From: Ailurus styani
Taxonomy: Eukaryota > Chordata > Mammalia > Carnivora > Ailuridae
DNA length: 64,000 nucleotides
Assembly: GCA_002007465.1 (NCBI GenBank)
Contig: LNAC01000019.1
Coordinates: 703,446-767,445 of the forward strand
Reading direction: 5' to 3'
Each line of letters begins with the position of its first letter. Position 1 is the first letter of the stretch. The position numbers and the translations under genes are program-made. Below are positions 45,890 through 58,837 of the stretch, one piece after another. The notes beneath the pieces are model-generated. The model was not told the DNA's origin, ran no database searches, and was given only the letters and a program-made list of their open reading frames with translations.

Positions 45890-46796
45890 AAACTAAATTC
45901 AAATTAATCAATTGAAGAAAAATATAGCTGCTGTGGCTATGCTAATATCAGATAAAGTGAATTTCAAGAGTTTTCTGAGTATTACTAGAGACAAAAAGGA
46001 ATATTTCGTAATAATTAAATATCAATTCACCAGAAAGAGGTAACAATAACAAATGCATGTGCATTTAAAAACAAAGCTTTAAAAAATACATGAAGTAAAA
46101 ATTGCCGAACTTAACAAAACATAGTTGGCTCTTTAATACCCCTCTTTCAGAAATTAATAGCACATTCAGACAAAATTCAGTAAATATTTAAACTTAAACA
46201 TTATCATGCAAGTTGATACAGTTCTCCTTAACTGTGCATGAAACATTCACCGGGATAGACCATATGCTGAGTCAGAAAGCAAATCTCAGTAAATTTCAAA
46301 GGATTAAAATCATACAAACTGTGATATCTAACCACAACTAGATTTCAGTAACAAGAAGATATCTAGAATATTTCCATCTATTTGAAATTAAATTACTTAC
46401 TCCTAAATAATGTATAGGTCAAAAGCATTTCAAGGAAAGCATTTTTACCTGAATAATAATGAAATTACAATTTATCAAATTTGGGAGACACAGAATATTT
46501 CCTACAAATAAATTTGTAGCTTTAAATGTTTACATTAGAAAAGAAAGGCATACGATTAATTATCTAAGCTCTCACCTTAAGATGTAAGTAGAAAACAGAT
46601 TAATGGTTCCCAAAGATTAGGAGGGAAGTGGGAAGCCGAAGAACATGGATGTGTCTATAAAAGGACAATGCGAGGGATCCTTATGGTAATGGAAATACTC
46701 AATATTTTAACTGTATAAATGTGAATATCCTGGTTGCAATATAGTACTGTACTCTCGCAAGTACTGTACAGTTACCATTGGAAGAAACTGAGTCAG
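45890..46796 (+). mobile_element. Ancient L1 (L1M-type) ORF2 end and 3' UTR, plus strand
   Basis: 'atatcagataaagtgaattt', 'gatagaccatatgctgagtc', then 3' UTR text 'gggaagtgggaagccgaaga', 'aatgcgagggatccttatgg' and 'gttaccattggaagaaactg'. The order matches an old L1M element. Decayed, no open frame. Confidence 0.75.
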
Positions 46797-46799
46797 GTG

Positions 46800-47518
46800 C
46801 AGGCATACCTTGAAGATATTGCAGGTCTGGTTCCAGACCACCACAATAAAGGGAGTATCACAATAAAGCAAATCAAATGAAGGTTTTGGTTTTCCAGTGC
46901 ATATAAAAGTTATGTTTACACAATACTGTAGTTTACACAATACTGTGGTCTAAGTGCAATAGCATCATGTTCAAAAGAACAATGTATGTACCTTAATTAA
47001 AACAAACAAAAACTTCAGGGATGCCTGGGTTGCTCACTCAGTTAAGTGTCTTCCTTTGGCTCAGGTCATGATCCCAGGGTCCATGTATCAAGTCCTGCAT
47101 CAGGCTCCTTACTCAGCAGGGAGCCTGCTTCTCCCTCTGCCTGCTGCTTTTCCTGCTTGCACATGCTCTCACTTTCTCTGACAAATAAATAAATAAAATC
47201 TTTAAAATAATAAAATAAAATTTCATTGCTAAAGAATGCTAACCATCACCTGAGCTTTTAGCAAGTCCTAATCACTGACACAGACTACCATAACAAATAT
47301 AGTAATAATGAAAAAGTTTGAAATATTGTAGGAATCACCAAAATGTGACAGAGGCATGAAATGAGCAAATGCTGTTGAAAAATGGATGCCAAAAGATTTG
47401 CTCGATACATGGTTTCCACAAACTCTCAATTTTCCAAAAAAAAAATAATAATATTATAATAAAAAGCACTGTCAGAAAGCTGCAGTAAGACAAAGCACAA
47501 TACAAGGAGGTATGCCTC
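46800..47518. mobile_element. Tigger1/MER2-type DNA transposon fossil, split by a SINE
   Basis: The left end caggcataccttgaagatat and right end ggtatgcctc are the terminal inverted repeats of the Tigger1 group. Left interior has 'ggttccagaccaccacaata', right interior 'ccataacaaatatagtaata' and 'atgaaaaagtttgaaatatt'. TA follows at 47519-47520; the left TA has decayed to TG. After removing the SINE it is about 0.5 kb, so it is non-autonomous and lacks the transposase. A 17-bp tandem duplication sits at 46914-46947. Confidence 0.9.
47018..47220 (+). mobile_element. Older CAN SINE inside Tigger, plus strand
   Basis: Starts 'gggatgcctgggttgctcac', then 'ggctcaggtcatgatcccag', 'tcagcagggagcctgcttct' and tail AAATAAATAAATAAAATCTTT. 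Target duplication not clear because both flanks are A-rich. It interrupts the Tigger element. Confidence 0.95.
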
Positions 47519-47590
47519 TACTTGGACTCTCTACATACATTCTTTTAACTGCACATCAATCTACAAATGTCTCAAAATAGGAATTTAGTT

Positions 47591-47816
47591 AAAAAAAATC
47601 CTATGCTGGCGCCTGGGTGGCTCAGTGGGTTAAAGCCTCTGCCTTCGGCTCAGGTCATGATCTCAGGGTCCTGGGATCGAGGCCACATCGGGCTCCCTGC
47701 TCAGAGGGGAGCCTGCTTCCTCCTCTGTCTCTGCCTGCCTCTCTGCCTGCTTGTGATCTGATCTCTCTCTCTCTGTGTCAAATAAATAAATAAAATCTAA
47801 AAAAAAAATCCTATGC
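47591..47816 (+). mobile_element. Young CAN SINE, plus strand
   Basis: Complete, head ggcgcctgggtggctcagtg, body 'tcaggtcatgatctcagggt', tail AAATAAATAAATAAAATCT. Perfect 16-bp target duplication aaaaaaaatcctatgc (47591-47606 and 47801-47816). One short internal change (tgatctgatctctc) relative to its siblings. Confidence 0.98.
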
Positions 47817-47879
47817 AATACCTTTTTTGACTTAGATATCGTTGTAGTTGTGTATTGAATTCTGGAAACCAAAGTGTCT

Positions 47880-48950
47880 CTCCAAAAGACATTAAGTCAT
47901 AGGATGAAGTGTTTTTTTAAATTCTTTTCTTTTTCACTGAGAAAAATAATACACATTCAGAAAAATGCATAAAACAAATTTGTAATTGAATAATTATAAT
48001 GTGGATCTCCATATACTACCACCTAGTTTAAGAAATAGACCGTTGTGGGCGCCTGGGTGGCTCAGTGGGTTAAAGCCTCTGCCTTCAGCTCTGGTCACAA
48101 TCTCAGGGTCCTGGGATCGAGGCCTGCATTGGGCTCTCTGCTCAGCAGGGAGCCTGCTTCCTCCTCTCTCACTGCCTACTTGTAATCTCTCTCTGTCAAA
48201 TAAATAAATAAAATCTTAAAAAAAAATAGAAATAGACTTTTGCCAGCACCCCGGAAACTGCCTATAGCCACTCTTTGGATACTCTTGCTTTGTTTCCTCT
48301 AGTGATAACCAATACCTTGAGTTTTTATAATACACATATCATTATTTTTCTCATATGTTTATCTTCTGTTATGTATCACTAAAGAATATAATTCAATTAG
48401 TCTGACTTGAAATTTATGAGTGGAATCCCATGTAGATGTATAATTTTTAGTCTTGTTTTTGTGGGGGTTAATATTATATATACGAGATTCATCTATTTTA
48501 TTTTATAGCCTATAAGTTTATTTTTAATTTTGTTGCTTATAGTAATCCATTTACATAAAATACAACATTTTAATTCATTTTATTGCTGATGGACATTTAG
48601 GTTGTCTTCCATCTGGGACTGGTACAGAGTGTTGGAGCGTTGCTGTGAACACTGAGCACATTTTTAACATGTTTATATGCACTTCTATGAGGTATTTACC
48701 CAGTAGGACTGTTTGGTCTTAGGTTCCTTTACTTTCAACTTTGGTAAATGATGGCAAACTACTTTCAAATAGTTCTGTGTATGTATACTCCCACCAGTAG
48801 TGGGAGAAACTCACTGATCCATTTCCTCATCAGCACATGATATTGTCAGATTTTTATTTAACCTTTCCCAATCAGGTAGACACATAGTCTACCGTAGGAA
48901 CTTTGATTCAGGAAGAGCTGGGAAGCACATGCAGGTCTCTATACTGCCTG
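47880..48950 (-). mobile_element. Ancient L1 (L1ME-type) fragment, minus strand, split by a SINE
   Basis: 'acacattcagaaaaatgcat', 'ccagcaccccggaaactgcc', 'ctgatggacatttaggttgt', 'tatactcccaccagtagtgg' and 'atgatattgtcagattttta' follow the reversed old L1 sequence in order, on both sides of the CAN SINE. Non-functional. Confidence 0.78.
48031..48237 (+). mobile_element. Young CAN SINE inside old L1, plus strand
   Basis: Complete element from gggcgcctgggtggctcagt to AATAAATAAAATCTTAAAAA. Ten-base target duplication agaaatagac (48031-48040 and 48228-48237). Confidence 0.97.
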
Positions 48951-49830
48951 ATGGCTTGAATATTTCCTCATAAAGAACCCCTGATAAGTTGTTTATTCAA
49001 ATCTTCCTTGAGCGGTTTTGTCACGCTCTGTTTTTGAGTGGCATCTACTTTTAAATATTTTCTTTGCTTACATTCCTTTTAGTGAATGCATGTTTTATAG
49101 ATGAATTGGTTGAAGGAAAAAGCAAAATGTTTCATGAGAAAGATGTATTCCTGATTATTCACAATCCTTTCCCTTACGCCCACCCTCCGGCTTTGCCTCC
49201 AAAACATAGTATACGCATCTGGGGAATAGCACTTATGAGATTGGCTCAGAGTAGCACCCCAAGCACAGCCCATCTTTCCAGAGCTAGGACTTCCTCTACC
49301 ATAGGTAATGCAGAGAATGATAAATTTCACCCCTAATATCTGAAAGATTTTCCTATGAAAGATTTTGTAGGTGAAAATGGTGTAAAGCACTACCATTAAT
49401 TTATATGGAAAATTTTTGCGTATTCCAGACCCCCCAAATTACCTCTCTTAGGCTTTTTGGATACTTTAGGACACATCTTACTAATGAATGTACAAAACAA
49501 ACTAAGATAAAACACAGATGATCCTATATACAATTCAGAGCTTTGATGGCTTGATGCTGAGATGCTGAGTGTCTTTGGGGGCTGGGGAGGCATTGGTGGG
49601 GCCCCTGTTGCTGCTTGCTATGCGCTGCCTCTATACAGGCTCACTGCACCACCAATGCTGAATACTATTTTCACTTTTCTTCTTTCTTTGTAAAAGCAAA
49701 AATCCTCTTCCCTCTTTGGACTTCTTTCCGTTAGCAAAAACAGGCACTAGGGTAGGTCTTCTGTAAAAACCAAGTGGTGTAATGTGAACTTTTGAAAAGT
49801 GAGGAATATCTGTACCTCTAAATTCTACTG
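48951..49830. other. Unclassified; possible DNA-transposon fossil at 49380-49830
   Basis: 'gtaaaagcaaaaatcctctt' and 'ccaagtggtgtaatgtgaac' resemble an old DNA transposon interior, but I cannot assign it. The overlapping frames at 49064-49396 on both strands are not convincing. Confidence 0.3.
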
Positions 49831-52800
49831 TTTAGGCTTTAATCTTTAGAAAGTTTGAGTTCATAGAGGCAATATAAGATGTTAGCCACACAGTTAATTT
49901 GGCCTGGCAGCTATTAACTGTCTGCAGATACTTGAAGACAAGATTCGCCTCATGGAAACTGCACAAAGCAGACCACTTGCCTAAGGAGTCTGAGTTGACT
50001 AAGTGGACAATAACCCAGGACAAATTTAACCCTGACCACAGAGTTACTAAGGGTGAGAAATGAAAAAAGGCATTTTGCTAGTTTCTGAAATTTTCTATTG
50101 CTGATCTCCAGAGGTCCATTAATCCTTAATTCATAACAGAAGATGTTGATATAAGAGATAATAATTGCTTGGAAAGTTTGACTCCCCAAGGGCATCCTGC
50201 TAGTGATCACTTTGTCTATGTATAACTCTACCAAAGAATGAAATCTCTTTTAGTGATTACCATTTTTCAATTTTATGTGTATGCATATTATAGTCATCAT
50301 GTACTGTGGCAATTTTGGAAATTTCCAGGAAGAATTATGTCATAGAAAATATGGCTCATAAAAAGTCATAATCACAAAAACCACAATTTTAAAAAAGCAG
50401 TATATTATTAGTAATAATAATTTAGTTATACAGTGCCCACTTTTCCCCTACACTATCATTCATGCTTGGCTATAAAACTATTAATGACTATTAGTAATAC
50501 TAATATCCTTTCTTCCTGAAACCACAAAATGTAAGTTCAAATTCTTTAAAATGTGGAACAAATTACTCCACCAGGCTTAAAATCTTTTATTTATTTATTT
50601 CTTTTCCACATCATGCCCACTCCATAACCTCTTGTTCACATCTTCAACCACTCAACTACGTTGAAGATATCTGTGTCTCTTCAAGTTAGAAAGGTGATAG
50701 CAGAAGTGACAAGGCATTTCTTTTTGGTTTTTGAGGAAAACCTGACTTTGTCGATAGAGCTTTATGAAGACACCAAACTATGACCAAACTCAATGACAAA
50801 AACATCTGTAAAATTGATCTTCCTCGGTCAACTAAATCTTTCAATGGTTAACCTGAATATAAAAAGTTGCAATGAGAAGCATGTAAGCATTTATTTGGGA
50901 TCTAAGAATGGCAATTCGGAAGCACAGATTCAAGTAGAAACCCAAATAGTGTCTCACTGGTAGGATGAAAGCAAGAACTTTTAATGAGGAAGAGGAAGGG
51001 GGCAATTACATGAGTTGAAGAAAAGAAAAGAATTTTCTGTGGGTATTAACAAGCTAGGCTAGTCTGGTTTCTACATGAATTGACTACTGACTATATCTTC
51101 AGAAAATCCACAACCATGTCTTATGATCATGACATCCATTCTTCCTCTGATGTCCGTTTTAAACAATTGCCATTCTGCCCTGTCCAAAAGTTTTGGTCAG
51201 TTCAAACGATGATTTTTAAGGGAGTATCTCTGCAGAGGCCTCTCCAGCTCTACTTTAAAATGGCTCCAGTCATGCCATTTTTTCACACAATTAAGAAAAA
51301 ACACAACATATTTAAGTGGCATACACGTACAGTTTAGGATTGAGATGAGGTAAAGCCTCTTCCTGACGCTAAGAAATTGCACAGTGAAGCAGCATCATGA
51401 TACTTACACAGCCCAATTTTGTGAGGTTACCTAAGTTTGATTCAGTTTTATTGCTGGTTTCACTTCTGTGAATACTTCAGTAATCCTTTAATTGTCCAGT
51501 GGTTTTATTTTATTTTTGCAAGCTTTATAGTTTCCCTTTAAAATGATTTTCATGATGTCAGTCTACACCAAAAATCATCTGAACACATATACATAATATT
51601 CTGGGATACATAAAAATGATGATGACATATTTCAACTTATTTTTTTTAGAAGTGAGGAGGTTTTTCTAAGCTAGAATATAAATGATGGAGTTTATATATA
51701 AAAAATGTCTAAATGTGTTTTTTAATGAGGCATTTCTGTATTTCCTATGGCAATTTGAGATAATCACTGTGTACAATCTTTAAAACAATTTTCCACATTT
51801 ATTTTTAATTAAACTTGAGTAGGCTGCAAAATCTCTCAATTTACCTTCAAATGAACACTGTTGAATTCATGTCTATCCCCCTCCCCCACTACCCCAGGCA
51901 AAGCAACAAGGTGAGCAACATTCTCATTAGCTTTAAATATGGATTTGTGGACAGTTTATTTCTGGTACAATAAAAGTTATCAATATTTACTTCTGGAGTT
52001 GTGATAAAGTCTTATTTTAAGGATTGCCCTTGAGTATCATATAGCATGTGATTTTCTTCCTTCTTTAAAATCAGAATTTTAGATATTCTACAGAAATCAC
52101 AGATTTTATTGTGACATTCTAGTCACCATAATATTTATTCCTCAAATGTATAACTTAGTCTAACTTTTGTTTAAGGAACTGGATAATGTTTTCTATTGAT
52201 GTCCAAAATGGGAGGGGGGGCTGTCTCTTCATTAGACATGTGATCATTTTTATGAAAATGGAATAATTAAGAGGAAAGGTTGCTGTTAATCATGTTTATG
52301 CTTCACAACTTTTTTTGTGAAATGGAAGTAAAAGCTCATTTCACAGGTGAAATAAATGATATAGAGAAAATTGGAAGTTGATGCCAATAGTTTAAAAACA
52401 GGAAGTCTAAGGAGATGAGTTTTCACCAGGGGCCGTCCCTGTGGTCTTCCCGCTGCAGATGGAAACTCATCCTATTTCTCACTTAGTACTTACTGCCCAA
52501 ATAATTTAACTCTTTCAGACTAAATTCTGTGTATTTCTGTAGGCTCTCTAATGCTTCTGAAGAAAACTTCAGGCAGAAAGCACAGCTCTGGAATTTGCAA
52601 CACACCACACAGTCCAGAGAATATCACTGACCCTCCCCATGCCTTGTAAAACAAAAGGTAACATATCAACCTTTGCCTCACAGGGAACTGACTTATAATA
52701 AAGGGCAGAGAAGAATTGATTTGAGTGACCAGGAACTACCTTTGTGCTCGTGGACATCAATTGAGACAATTAATCTGATTTTCCTATGTAACAAGAAAGG

Positions 52801-53284
52801 GTCCACTTAGTACTCAAAAAGTCTTTTTATCCAAAGCCTCCAAGTGCACCCCTCCAAGGGAAAGGCTCATAATTATTTCCTTATTATCACTCCTGTCCTG
52901 AACAGAGTTGAGTCATGATCAAAGAGAAAGCAGGTTGCTGATTAATCTATATCAACTGTCGTCTAACAGATTCATGATATAAAATACTGCCTGAACTTTT
53001 AAAACATGAAACCATAATTTCCATGTAATTGATTTTTGACCTTGAACCACATTATTCAATTGTAATTTTAACTTAACTTAAAACTAATGGAGCTCTCAGG
53101 TGACTATGAACCAGCAAAGAAGACACTTCAGGGAAGGAGGAACTCGATTTAATGCAGGTTAACTTTTATCAACCTTAGCCATTACTCTAATAATATATTT
53201 CCTGCTTCTATCAAAATGTCCGCAACTAGCCTAATAAAAAAAATAAGTCTTTGTGGAATAGAAGAAAAATAGATCATATGGTCA
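49831..53284. other. Repeat-poor DNA, no gene seen
   Basis: About 3.4 kb without any repeat I can name, the longest such stretch in the window, AT-rich and with only short frames. It may be under constraint (regulatory), or simply old unique DNA; the sequence alone cannot tell. Confidence 0.4.
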
Positions 53285-53400
53285 CCTGATCTAAAACTTA
53301 AGTTTGTCAGATGAAAAGACCTAGCCCCAGAGTTTTGTGCAACGTGCTCAAAGTTACATAGATAATAAATGACAGAAATAGTATTGAAACGAAGGCAACC
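53285..53400 (-). mobile_element. MIR SINE fragment, minus strand
   Basis: 'tcagatgaaaagacctagcc', 'ccagagttttgtgcaacgtg' and 'ctcaaagttacatagataat' correspond to the reversed MIR core. Confidence 0.65.
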
Positions 53401-54629
53401 ACTTTCTTTTACAAATACAAAAAGTAGAACTCGCAGATTTTCAGCCCTTTGTTCAAACTTGTGGGCTGGTTGGAAATAACGGAACTATCACCTCTAGGCT
53501 GTCCCTACTACATTGTGGTCTCAAGGCAGGAGTACACATGGAAGCTATGTGTCCTATACCTAAGGACTTAAAAGTTATTAATCAAGCTCAAAAACTATTA
53601 AATAAAATGTTTTATACATCTATTTTGACAAACATACCTCATTATGACCCACAAGATTTGAATCAAATTCTTAGTTCTTAGAGTCCTCAGAGTTTATGAA
53701 GAGAGTCAGCCCCTGGCATCCAGCTGCTGGCCTGAAGAGTCTCATTATTATTTTTCTTTTTAATCCCTAGCACATCCCACATCACTATAGGCCTCAAAGG
53801 TCTGCTTGTGGACAGCCCAGTCTGTATGACCAGGCATGAGTGAGACTCATCCAGGCATGAATGTATATTCCCCATATACCCTTGGCCAACCCTAAAGCCT
53901 AGGGATACACTTGCTGACATAGTCTGTCTTTGGGCTCATAGACCCAGGCAAGTGGCCTGCTCAGGCCAGGGAAGATGGCTCATAGCTGTTACTATCCTGT
54001 TGCTAGGATTTCAAAACTCCAGCTAACCAGAATATGGTCTTGTGGTTGTGGTAGGTATGGTGAATGCTGCTTTTGACTGGGCACATCCTCTTGACACTGC
54101 AGACTACTTGTCATAGTGGTGTGTAGATAGAGGAAGGCCTGAGCTGGGGGCTTGTAAAATGTGGTGGCCTAAAGCAGGAACCTCTCATGCCCAGGTCTGC
54201 ATGGGCAGAAAGAGAAGAAATGGTCTCTTTACCCTTTAGCCCTGTATTTTTCTCTCTTTCTCAGGATAGCCCTCTGGGACATATAATTCCTCAAAAAATT
54301 TTATTGTCCTTAAAAAAGAGAATTTAGAACACCTTAATTTCTCATCTCATTTTCTATTTTAATCAAAACAGATAGATCAACAATGTAGGACTGATAATAA
54401 TTCTCTAACTATTCTCAGAACATAATTTATTTCAGTTGCTGACAATCTTCCTTAAATCCCAATTATATATACTATTTTCTGTGAACACAACTTCTTTTTA
54501 TTAGACTTTTATGAGAAAAGTATGCTAATTTCAGACTTTAAGTAGTTAGAAGGATTTATAAAACTTGGAACTGTTTTAGGAATATTTGTTAAATAATTTC
54601 AATATAAAGGGTATGGTGAAAGGTTAAAA
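53401..54629. other. Unclassified DNA, GC-richer at 53680-54260
   Basis: The GC-richer block ('ccaggcatgagtgagactca', 'ccaggtctgcatgggcagaa') has the look of an old dispersed repeat or ERV-internal fragment, but I cannot name it. The minus 77-codon frame there has no identifiable domain. Confidence 0.35.
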
Positions 54630-54740
54630 GTAGTAGTACTTACTTTATCTTACAGATGACAGAACTAAGGGATAAATTAATAATTGTCTTCAAGTTTATA
54701 GTTGATACTAAATGAAGGAAGAGGACTAATTTTCTCTCTG
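54630..54740 (-). mobile_element. MIR SINE fragment, minus strand
   Basis: 'ttatcttacagatgacagaa', 'ctaagggataaattaataat' and 'tgtcttcaagtttatagttg' follow the reversed MIR core. Short and diverged. Confidence 0.6.
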
Positions 54741-55044
54741 GCTTCAGTTGTGGGTAGTGCCAAAAATTCGAAAAGTAAAAATTCAATTGAATAAATGTTC
54801 TAAATTTTTCTAATAGTATAAACATTTGTTACAGATATCACCCACATACCCACACATACCCACACACGCGCACACATCTCAATAATTGAATCTGTTATTC
54901 TTTATCTGGATATCTTCTGGCATGTAGCTCTCACTACCATTTTTTAGATACCATTTCTTTAAACCATCTCATTTCCTCACTACCTAGAAGGGATTCAGGT
55001 AGACAAATATGTAAGGTTCTTTTAAAGGTCTCTTCCACATTTCT

Positions 55045-55190
55045 TCCTTAACTTTATGATACACTATGGAGTAAATATTGTTATTTCCATTTCATATATG
55101 AAATAAATCACATAAGCCACAGAACAATCATGTGGGAGAACTAGAACTCAAACCAACATATGGGTAAATGCCTAATTGCCCCTTTGACTA
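55045..55190 (-). mobile_element. MIR SINE fragment, minus strand
   Basis: 'ttgttatttccatttcatat', 'atgaaataaatcacataagc' and 'agaactagaactcaaaccaa' follow the reversed MIR. Confidence 0.6.
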
Positions 55191-56296
55191 CATGATACAT
55201 CTCCTAAATAGGAATAACTAATACATTACTGAGCAGCAAGGATTGGAGGTAGCAATAAATGAGGAAGAAAGAACAAATGTCCCATGCAGAAAATTTCTAA
55301 ATAATTTATGTGGATAGACAGTTTCCAATGAGTTGACTCCAACTCCATAAGTGTGAGCTTCCAGAGAGTACAATATGAAAAGGGGGGAAAAAAGGTAACT
55401 TTACAGTAGAGAAACCTGACAAACAGGGTAGAAAATTTTATTTATTCAGTCAGTAGATAATTCTTGCTACACATATTTACTTATAGACTCCTTTTAATAG
55501 CTCTATAACTTCATGAGTTGCAGTTTGGATACTTCCAGTTTATAGGGAAAATAATGTCAATATTCTGATGGGGCCTGAAAGATTACTAAAACAAATATCC
55601 ACTTCTAGCCATGATAGAGTAACTCGTACCAGACATATGTTCCCACCATAAACAACTATAAAACTGGAAAAACTATATGAAACAACTTTTTTAGGGATTA
55701 GATAAAAAGTAGTCCAAGACTGTAATCATTTAAAGAAGGAAACTATAGGAGTCAAGCCCCATATTTGTCTTGGCTTTTTGCCTGGGAATAAATTTCTGGA
55801 GGAATTGTCCAAAGAAAGAAGGGTGTGGCGAAGTTCAGAGTTCAGAGCTACTAAAGTGCCAGTCATGTGTAGGGCAGAATACCAGAATGCAGGGACCTGT
55901 GGAGAAGGTGGTCCCAAACCAGTTGGGGCTTCTCTGTGGGTCTTTGGTCAAAGTCTTGGCTGTACATACATAAGTCCAGACAACCTGAGGCCTGGTAAAG
56001 AGTAGCTTCCATGAGTCTAAGAGGTGAATGGAGATAGCAGAGATATAAGAGAACAGATGCTGGGTAGTACGAGTCTAGGAGACATGGGTGGTCCAGTCCA
56101 TCCAGAGAAGAGTTGCCACTGAGCTCTTAGTCATTCATTTTAGACACAGAAAAATCCGTAAGAGCCATACCTTACAGTAAGGGCCATGTTCTAAGGCTAA
56201 ACACAATTCTAAAGAATCCCACCCAAGGAAGCGATGAAACCAAGCCTGAGGGGCTCTAATGATCCAGCAGTCATCTTTAAAAAACAAACAAACAAA

Positions 56297-56910
56297 CTTT
56301 TTTTTAGCTTAATTGAGATGTAATTGACATGTAACATTTTATAAGTTTCAGGTATGTAACATAATGATTTTATATATTTTTATATATATTGGGAAATGAT
56401 TACCATAATAAGTTTAGTTAACACCCATCACCTCACACAGTCATACTGTTTTTCTTATGAAGAGAACTTTTAGGATCTACTCTCTTAGCAATTTTCAAAT
56501 CAGGAACACAGTATTATTAACTATAGTTATAGTTATATATACATATACTGTTATATACATGGCAGTAATTTAAGTGTCTGCCAGAACAAAATTCAACATT
56601 CTTTAAAAAGACAGCATAATCTAGACTCCCTATAACATATCTTTCATAATATTCTGGATAAAAAATATATTACTATATATTTCCTCCTCCCGTGAGTTTG
56701 ACTATTTTGGATACTTCAAATATGTGAAATCATGCCATATTTATCCTATGACTGACTTATTTCAGTTAGCATAGCATCCCCTAGTTTCACCAATTTTGTC
56801 ACAAATGGCAGGATTTCCTTCTTTTTTAAGGCTGAATACTATTCCATTGCATATGTATGACACATTTTCTTTATCCATTCACCCATCAGTGGACATTTAG
56901 GTTGGCCTGT
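56297..56910 (-). mobile_element. Old L1 3' end, minus strand
   Basis: Reverse complement runs from 'caacctaaatgtccactgat' and 'ggaatagtattcagccttaa' (ORF2 end) through 'gtgaggtgatgggtgttaac' to 'aattacatctcaattaagct' and an A tail, the typical L1MA/MB 3' end. About 56570-56680 departs from that pattern. Confidence 0.8.
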
Positions 56911-56914
56911 GGGG

Positions 56915-57200
56915 AGATGGGAAAATGGTGAATTGTTGTTCAATGGGTATAAAGTTTCAGTTATTCAAGATGAATAAATTCTAAAGATCTGCTGTAGTAA
57001 TAGATAACAAATAGTATTGTTCACCTTAAAATATGTTGCTCTTAACACACACAGAGAACACAAAAGAACACAAGATTTAGTACCTCGATTGTGGTGATGG
57101 TATCATGAGTGTATGTATATTTCCAAACTTATCAAGATGCATACACTAACTGTATGTAACTTTCTATATTACAGTTATAACAATAAAACTTTTAAAAAGA
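56915..57200 (+). mobile_element. Old L1 3' UTR, plus strand
   Basis: 'ggggagatgggaaaatggtg', 'tgggtataaagtttcagtta', 'gtggtgatggtatcatgagt', then 'aacaataaaactttt' and an A-rich tail. It abuts the minus-strand L1 at about 56910. Confidence 0.7.
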
Positions 57201-57824
57201 AAAAAAATACTGTTATGCCAAAAGAGGAGAAAAATGAAACTCACAATAAGGAAAAAATTAATTCAAGTAGATTACAAATGGCTCAGAAAATAGCAGATGA
57301 GGACTTTAATAAGTATGTGCAAGGACTTAAAGAAAAATGATGATATAATGAGTAAACAGGACATTTCAGCAGAGAAATGGAACACACTTTAAAAAATGCA
57401 AAAGCAACTTTAAAATGCAATATCTGAAATGAAAATTTCAATGAATGGGATAAACAGGTTAGAGGTGACAGGAGAAATGGTTAGTGAACTTGAAGGAAGA
57501 TTAACAAAAATAATAAAATTTGAAAAACAAAGAGGAAAGAGAATGAAAAAAGAAAGAAAAAGAAAAGAGCCTTAGGGATCTATGAGATTTCAAACTGTCA
57601 ACTGTACACACAATTGGAGTCTTAAAGGGGAGGTTAGGGGGTCTAGTGGAAAAGTTTTTAAAAGAAATAATGTCTGAAAATTTCCCAAATTTCATGAAAA
57701 AGATAAACGTACAGATTCAAAAGGTTCAGTGAACCCCAAATAAGAAAATACTACAAAACAACGTTTATCACAGTCCAACTTCTGAAAATTAACAATGAAG
57801 AGATATATTTTGATAGAAGCATAA

Positions 57825-58445
57825 TAGTTTTCTATTTCTGTGTAATGAATTACCACAAACATAGAGGATTAAAACAATACCCAATTATCATCTCACAGTT
57901 CTTTGGGTCAAAAGCCTGTGTGGTCTCAACTGCATACTCTGCTCAGGATCTCACAAGTTTGAAATCAAGATGTTGCTTGGACTGGGCTCTTATCTGGAAC
58001 TCTGGAGAAGTATGCACTCCAAGTTAATCCAGGTTGTTGGCAGAATCCAGTTCCTTGTGGTTGTAGGTCTATGGTCCTTGTTTCCTCTTGGGCAGTTGGA
58101 GGCTACTCTTTGCTCCTAGAAGTCCCTTACATTCCTCCTCCCATGGTCCCTTTCATTGTCAGTGCCAGAAATGACATACCAACTCCTTCTCACACTGAAT
58201 TTCTTGGACTCCCTCTTCCAAACCCAACTAGAGAAAACTCTCTGCTTTTAAAGGGCTCCCATGTTTATATTAGGGTCATTCATATCATCTCCCTTTCAGT
58301 AACTTAAAGCCAACTGATTAGCAACCTTAATTACATCTGTAAATCCCTTTTTCCATGTAATGTGATCAGGGCATGATATCTTCTCGGGAATTATAATCTT
58401 GGGTGGGGTAGAGGAGGATGTAGTTTAGGATTCTATATACCACAA
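57825..58445 (-). mobile_element. Old LTR-like repeat, family not assigned
   Basis: 'tttctgtgtaatgaattacc', 'taaaacaatacccaattatc', 'ggttgttggcagaatccagt', 'aaccttaattacatctgtaa' follow a mammal-wide dispersed repeat of LTR type. It splits the ancient L1. Two open frames in it are incidental. Confidence 0.5.
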
Positions 58446-58837
58446 AGAGCCCCAGAAAAAAGAAAACAATACATAAATGTGAACAATTATCCCTGATTTC
58501 TTATCACAACCATGTGTAACAGTAGATTTGGACTAATGCTTGAAAGATAAAAAGGAGGAAAGGAAAGGAAAAATGTCAAGCAGATTTTCCTATCCACTAA
58601 TATATCCTTTGAAAATGAGGTAAAATAGAAGACATTTTCAGATGACTAAAAACAGAGGGAATTCATGAGACATGCATTGCAAGAAATGTTAAAGAAAGTT
58701 ATTCAAGCTGAAGGAAAATGATGCCAGCTTAAATTCACATTTGCAGGAAGGAAAAAAAAAAGCATTGAGAATGATAAATATAAAAACTTATCTTTTTTTC
58801 TTTACATTTATTTCTTTAAAAGACAACTGACATTTTA

